Shown here piece by piece: positions 8,801 through 14,800 of a DNA stretch of 19,364 bases. The notes beneath the pieces were generated by a model. It made no database searches. It was given only the letters and a program-made list of their open reading frames with translations, and was not told the DNA's origin. Numbering within the stretch: the first letter of the stretch is position 1; each line of letters opens with the position of its first letter. The stretch is from Chloroflexota bacterium (lineage in GTDB: Bacteria; Chloroflexota; UBA6077; JACQUR01), in NCBI GenBank assembly GCA_016210245.1, contig JACQUR010000191.1, positions 1 to 19,364 on the forward strand, in the 5' to 3' direction. Both the position numbers and the translations under genes were made by a program.

Positions 8801-11800
8801 CGCTGGGGGTCGATGGTGATCGAGTTCACCGGCACGTCGGGCAGGGTGGCGCTCATGTTGGACCAGGTCTGGCCGCCGTCGGTGGTCATGAACACGTGCC
8901 CGCCGATGCGGTTGGCGCCATTGAAGCCGGAGTAGGTGGCATAGGCGATGCGGGCGTTCGTCGGGTGAACGGCGATGTCGGTCAGGAAGCGTCCGCTCGA
9001 GCCAGTGGCCCCGGGCACGCCCCCGTTGTCCATGGTGAACGGCCCGGTCCAGCAGGGCGGCACCACTGCATCGTCCACCGCCGGGTTGGGGATGGTACAC
9101 GAGCTCTTGGTCAGGTCGGGCCGCGTCACCCAGATGGCGCCGTTGGCATCGCCCACATAGATGACCCGCGGATCGGACTTCGCCACGCCGATGGCGGTCA
9201 GGTACTCCGACGAGAGGCGGTACGAGTCGACACCGCTCCTGTCGCGCACGTAGATGAGTTGCCAGGCAGGATCGCCGCTGGCGGTATCCGCGTTGGTGGT
9301 CTTGAACACCCGGCTGGTTCCGAAGTAGAGCGTCCGGGGATCGTTCGGGTCCATCACGAGCGGGGGCAGGAAGCCCACGCCGTTGCTGCCGTCCAGGGTC
9401 TGATCGAAGCAATCGCGCACGGTCGTGGGAGGGTTGCACGCGACGAAGGGCAGACTCGTCCAGGTCTTTCCACCGTCGAGACTGCGCGCCTTGCCGAACT
9501 GGTAGCGGAACACGCCGTCTGGCCCCAGGCCCGAAACCAGGTGGATGGCGCCGGCCCAGTAGAGGTTATTCGGATTGGTTGGATCGACCTGGACGTGGCC
9601 CACCGCCGGCCAGCCCCACACGCTCATGAAGCCGTCGATCACCTGGTCCCAGGTCGCCTGGCCGCCGTACCTGAGGACCCCGGCATCTTGAGTGCTGACG
9701 TAGAGCCGGTCCCTGGTGGAGGCGTCGGGCGCGCCGTAGTAGGCCGTGGCGATTCCGAGCGCCCTGGGCGGCCGGCCGTTCGCATCCGTCCAGGTGATGC
9801 CACCATCGGTCGAGGCAAAGACCCCCCGGCCGGTCGCCGCCACCACCGTGCTGGGGTCGGAGGGCAGCACGACCAGGTCGTGAATGTCCCAGATGGGCCG
9901 GCCGCTCAGCCCTCCAGTGCGGTTGGTCCACGCGCTGCCGCCATCGGTCGACCGGAACACGTCCAGGCCGCCCACGTAGACCAGGTTGGGGTTGCCCGGG
10001 TCCGCGCCCACCGCGCCGGCATGGTCGTAGGCAGGCGTCTCGTCGCCCTGGGCCAGCCGCGCCCAGTTGTCGCCGCCATCGCTCGACTTGAAGATGCCCA
10101 GCAACTGCAGCGTGGTCGAGTTCTCCAGCACCGCGTACAGCACGTCCGCGCTGGTCGGGCAGTTGGTGCTGAAGTGGCCGCAGGCCAGCGCCAGCCGCAT
10201 CTGCCCCACCTCGCCCCAGTTGTTCGGCAGCCCCTGGCCCAGCCGCTGGAAGCCCGTGCCGGTGTCTGTCGGTCTGCGGCGATAGATGCCGTTCATCGTC
10301 GGGTTGGCGTCCCGATAGCGCGTCGCGTACACCGTGCCGGTCGGGCTGACCACCACGTCGCTGAACTGAGCCGTCCCACCGGATGACCCGCCAAGGCCGG
10401 CCTCGCTCAGGAAGGCCCACGTCCTGCCGCCGTCGGCGCTTTTGGCCAGGCCGGTGGCGAGGGTGAGGCCATCCGTGATCCCGTGCCCCAGGTCGGCCGG
10501 AGGCTCGAGGCAGCGCGACACCGCCGCGTACAGCGTGCGCTGGCCGACCGTGGAGGTGGGGTCCACCGCGAGTCGGGCGATGGCCGCCCGGGTGAAGGGG
10601 GCGTTGTCCTCGCGCGCCCAGGTGGCCCCGCCGTCGCTGGAGCGGAGCACGCCGCTGCCGTAGACCGAGTCGAAGCCGCAGTGAGCCTCGCCGGTGCCCA
10701 CCCACAGCGTGTTCGGATCGGCGGGATCCAGGACGATGCTGCTGCCCGCCAGGCTGGCCTGCTGGTCGGTCAGCGCGTCCCAGCTTGCGCCCGCGTCGTT
10801 GGTCTTCCACACCCCCCCGGCCGCGGAGACGGCGTACCAGGTGCGGGCGCTGGCCAGAGCTACGGCCTGCACCCGCCCCGCCAGGCGGAACGGGCTCTCG
10901 ACGGGATTCCCGGACCCGTCGGTGCCGAGGAACAGCTTGATCGGAGCCGGGCCGACCGACTCCCACCGCCCCTCGACGGGCATGGTCGCTGGGGTGAGCG
11001 TGTCGACGCTGACCGTGCCCGTCACCGGCCCCGCGCCGTTTCCGGCCGCGTCGACGGCCTGGATCTCGTAGCTGTACCCGCCGTCCGGGACAACAGCCGC
11101 CCGGTCATCCCGGCCATCCCAGACCTCGGACTGCGCGCCAGCCGCCCGCGCCCGGCCGGGAACCAGGGCGCGGACCACCGCACCCGTCGAGTCCTTGATC
11201 CGCACCGTCACCGTGGCCGCCTCGGACAGGGTGTAGCGGAGCGCGGTCGTGTCGTCGATGCCGTCGTCGTTGGGCGAGAAGCGGGACGGGGAGGCGGACA
11301 CCGCCGAGATAGTCGGCGGCGTGATGTCCCGCTGGGTGATGCTCGGCACATCGGCGCCTGGAGAACGGTTGCCGGCCGCGTCGGTGGCGGTGGCCACGAA
11401 CTCGTTGGTGGCGTTCTGGGTCAGGCTGGCCAGCACCGAATAGCTGCCTGCGCCAGTGGCAAGCTGCTGTCGACCGGCCTCGGTGGTCTCGTTCGCGTCT
11501 TTGATCCCGTTGCTGTTGGCGTCCACCCACACCTGCACCAGGGCACCCAATTCGGCCGCGCCGACGATCGTGTAGGTGGTCTCGGTCGTGGAGGCCGGGA
11601 TCAACGGATCGGCCACCGTGGGCGCGCCGGGCGCGAGCGTGTCGACCTTCACCGTACCGGAGGCCAGCGCGGCAGTGTTTCCGGCCGCGTCGACCGCGCC
11701 AATCCGATAGGTGTAGTCGCCGTCGCCGACCGGCGCGCCGGCGTCATCCTTGCCATCCCAGGTGTCGGCGTTGGCGCCAGCGCCTCGGTTGACGGCATTC

Positions 11801-14800
11801 ACCAGCAGCCGCTGGCGCGTGTTGCCGGCGTCGAAGAGCTCCAGCGTGACCGCCGCCGGCTCGGACAGCGTGTAGATGAGGATGGTCGTGTCGCTTGCCC
11901 CGTCGCCGTTGGGCGAGAAGGCGCTCGGCGAGGCGGACAGGCCGGAAAGCACGGGCGCGGTCGAATCCGCGGCCACCGTGCTGAACACTGGCGTGCCGCT
12001 GTTACCGGCGGGATCGACCGCGTCGAGGCGATAGGTATACCGGCCGTTGGCGACCAGTGCCCCGCTGCCGTCCTTGCCGTCCCACGTCTCGGTGCTGGGG
12101 CCCGACGGACGGTCGACCGCGTTGAGCAGCGTGCGGACCAGGGTGCCGCTGGCATCATAGAAGCGCAGGCTGACCGTAGCGTGCTCGGAGAGGGTGTAGC
12201 TGATCGTGGTGGTGCTGCCCAGCACAGGCGAGAAGGGATCCGGAGCGTCCGCCACGTTGGTGAAGAACGGGGCAAAGGAGTCCTGGGTGATGCGCGGCAC
12301 GCGGGCTCCCAGCGATCGGTTCCCCGCCGCGTCGGTCGCCGTCACCACGAAGTCGTTGCGCCAGTCCCGGGTCAGCGCGGCGCTGATGGAGTAGGCGATC
12401 GCACCACCGGTGAGCTGCTGCGAGCCGCGCAGGTCGGTTTCTGTCGCATCCTTCACCCCGTTGTTGTTGGCGTCCACCCACACCTGCACCAGGGCATTGG
12501 CCTCGGCGACGCCCGCGATGGTATAGCTGCTCGCGCTGGTCACCACCGTGGCCGAGGGGATGGTGACCGTCGGCGCAGGGGGCGGCTGCCGATCTACCAC
12601 CACCGTGCCGACGAACTGCGGCGCGCTATTCACGGCCGCGTCCTGGAAGTCGATCTTGTAGGTGTAGGTGCCATCCGTGTAGGTGCCTGCCCCGGCGTTG
12701 TAGCCAACGATGTTCCCGCTGTCGTCCTTCCCATCCCAGGTGTCTGCGCTCGCGCCCGCCGGGCGGGGCACGTTGTTGAGCAGGGTCCGCTGCAGAACGT
12801 TGGCGGGGTCGAAGATCTTGATCGTCACGCTCCCCGACTCGGACAGCGTGTAGGCGATGCTGGCCGTGGCCGGGTTGTCCACTCTGGGCGAGAACGGCGG
12901 CACCACGGTCGGTCCGGTGACCGCGGGCGTGAAGTTGTCGACAATGGCCACGCCGGACACCGGGGTGGCGGTGTTCCCAGCGGAGTCCGTGGCCTCGATG
13001 CGGAAGGTGTAGCGACCGTCTGGAACGAGGTACCCGGCAACGTCCCTTCCATCCCAGGTCCGGGCGAAGGTGGACGGATAGACGTTGCTGGGATCTTGCT
13101 TCCACTCGAAGTCGACCAGCGTGTTGACCAGATTGTTCTGCTCGTCGTAGATGCGCAGCATCACCGCGGCCGCCTCGGACAGGGTATACGAGATGGTGGT
13201 CGTATCGTTCACGAGATTGCAGGGGACGGAGGTGCCGCTGGCCATCGTCCCGCAGGGCGAGAAGGGGCTCGGGGCGGCAGAGGCGGCGCTGATCGTCGGC
13301 GCGGCGTCCGTCTTCCGATCGGCGCGGAAGACGCTGCGCCCGTGGGTGATGGCGAACAGCGCGGTATCTCCGGGCGCGTCGCCGATGGGATGGATGGCCA
13401 CGCTCCAGACCGGCGCGTTCGGCAGGCCACTGTTCAGCGACTCCCAGCTCAGCGCGCCGTCCTGCGACTTGTAGACCCCAATGTCCGTGGCGATGTAGAG
13501 GATGTTGGGATTGGTCCGGTCGATGGTGATCGAGTTGACGGGCACGTCCGGCAGCAAGCCGCTCGCATCCAACCAGAGCGCGCCGCCGTTGGCCGTCTTG
13601 AACACGTGGCCGGTCATCGTCGGAGTCGCGGCGTTGAAGCCGGAGAAGGTCGCGTAGGCGATGTTCGGGCTGGTCGGGTGGACGGCGATGCTCGTGATCC
13701 AGCGGCCCGGCAGTCCATTGGTCGGGCCGAACGGGCCCTTCCAGCAGGGCGGCCTCAGGGCGGGGTTCGGCCGGTTGGGCGCCACCGCGCACTCGCTGGC
13801 CTGCAGATCCGGGTTGGTCACCCAGATCCTGCCCTGGGTATCGCCCGCGTAGATCGTATCGGCTCGCCCGCTGGAGGTATACCGTTGTCCGAGGCCGAGC
13901 GCGGTCAGGTAGGTGTCGGTAAGCCTGCAGCCCCCGGGACTGGCCCGGCAGGCCTGGACGTCTTCCTCCATCGTGACCTGGTCGGTGTTGGGCGTGTCGA
14001 TCGGTGGCCCGGTCTGGCCATCGGCGAAGAGCGGGTCGGGCCAGGGGCGGACGTTCACGAGGGTCCACGGCGGAGCGACCACCGTGTAGGTGCTGGTGCC
14101 GTCCGGGGAACCGACCGTCAAACTCCAGCCCGGGCTCACGGTGAGCTGCGTGGCCGTGTTGCCAGTGACGAACCGCGTCTGCGTGGCGCCGGCCCCTGCG
14201 GTGATCGTGACCATGGCGCCCTTCCACTGATCCGTCGTCCAGTTCTTGCTGGTGTCGTTCAGCGTCGTGCCGCTATTGCCGCCCGTGGACGTGCCGCTGT
14301 CAGTCGTGCTGTCGCCGCCGGTCGTGGTCCTGAACACCCGGTTCGTGCCAACGTACAGCGTCCTGGAGGTCGCATCGAACGGATCCTGAACCGTGGGCAC
14401 CCAGAACCCGACCTTGTCGATCTGCTGGTCGACGCAGTTCGTGATCAGAGCGGCGCCGCAGTCGGGCGGACCCTTGAACGTCCAGGTGGTGCCGCTGTCG
14501 TCGCTGCGGGAGAAGGGCACACCGTAGCCGGCCGAGCTGTACACGAAGGCGTCGGTGCGGTAGAGGGTGCTGGAGGGCGACCCGACCTTGACGTCGGTGA
14601 CGGCGCCGTCGACCATTTGCGCCCACGTGAAGGTACCGATGCCAGCCCAGGCCACCGCTCCGCTGTCCTGCGTGCCAACGTAGAACTTGCTGCCATTGCC
14701 AGGATCGGGCGCGCCGAGGTAGCCGGTGGCGATGGCCAGGGCGTTGGTCGTGCCGTTGGCATCGAGCCAGGTGCTGCCCCCGTCGGTGGACTTGTAGACC

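Noticed and set aside
3181..10386. A 2401-codon open frame on the plus strand, opposite the giant gene
   Set aside because: Its translation is rich in Gly, Arg, His, Val and Asp, with no domains, and repeats only where the sense gene repeats. Long antisense frames are expected opposite GC-rich genes with biased third positions. The minus frame has a signal peptide, recognised modules and a good ribosome-binding site.
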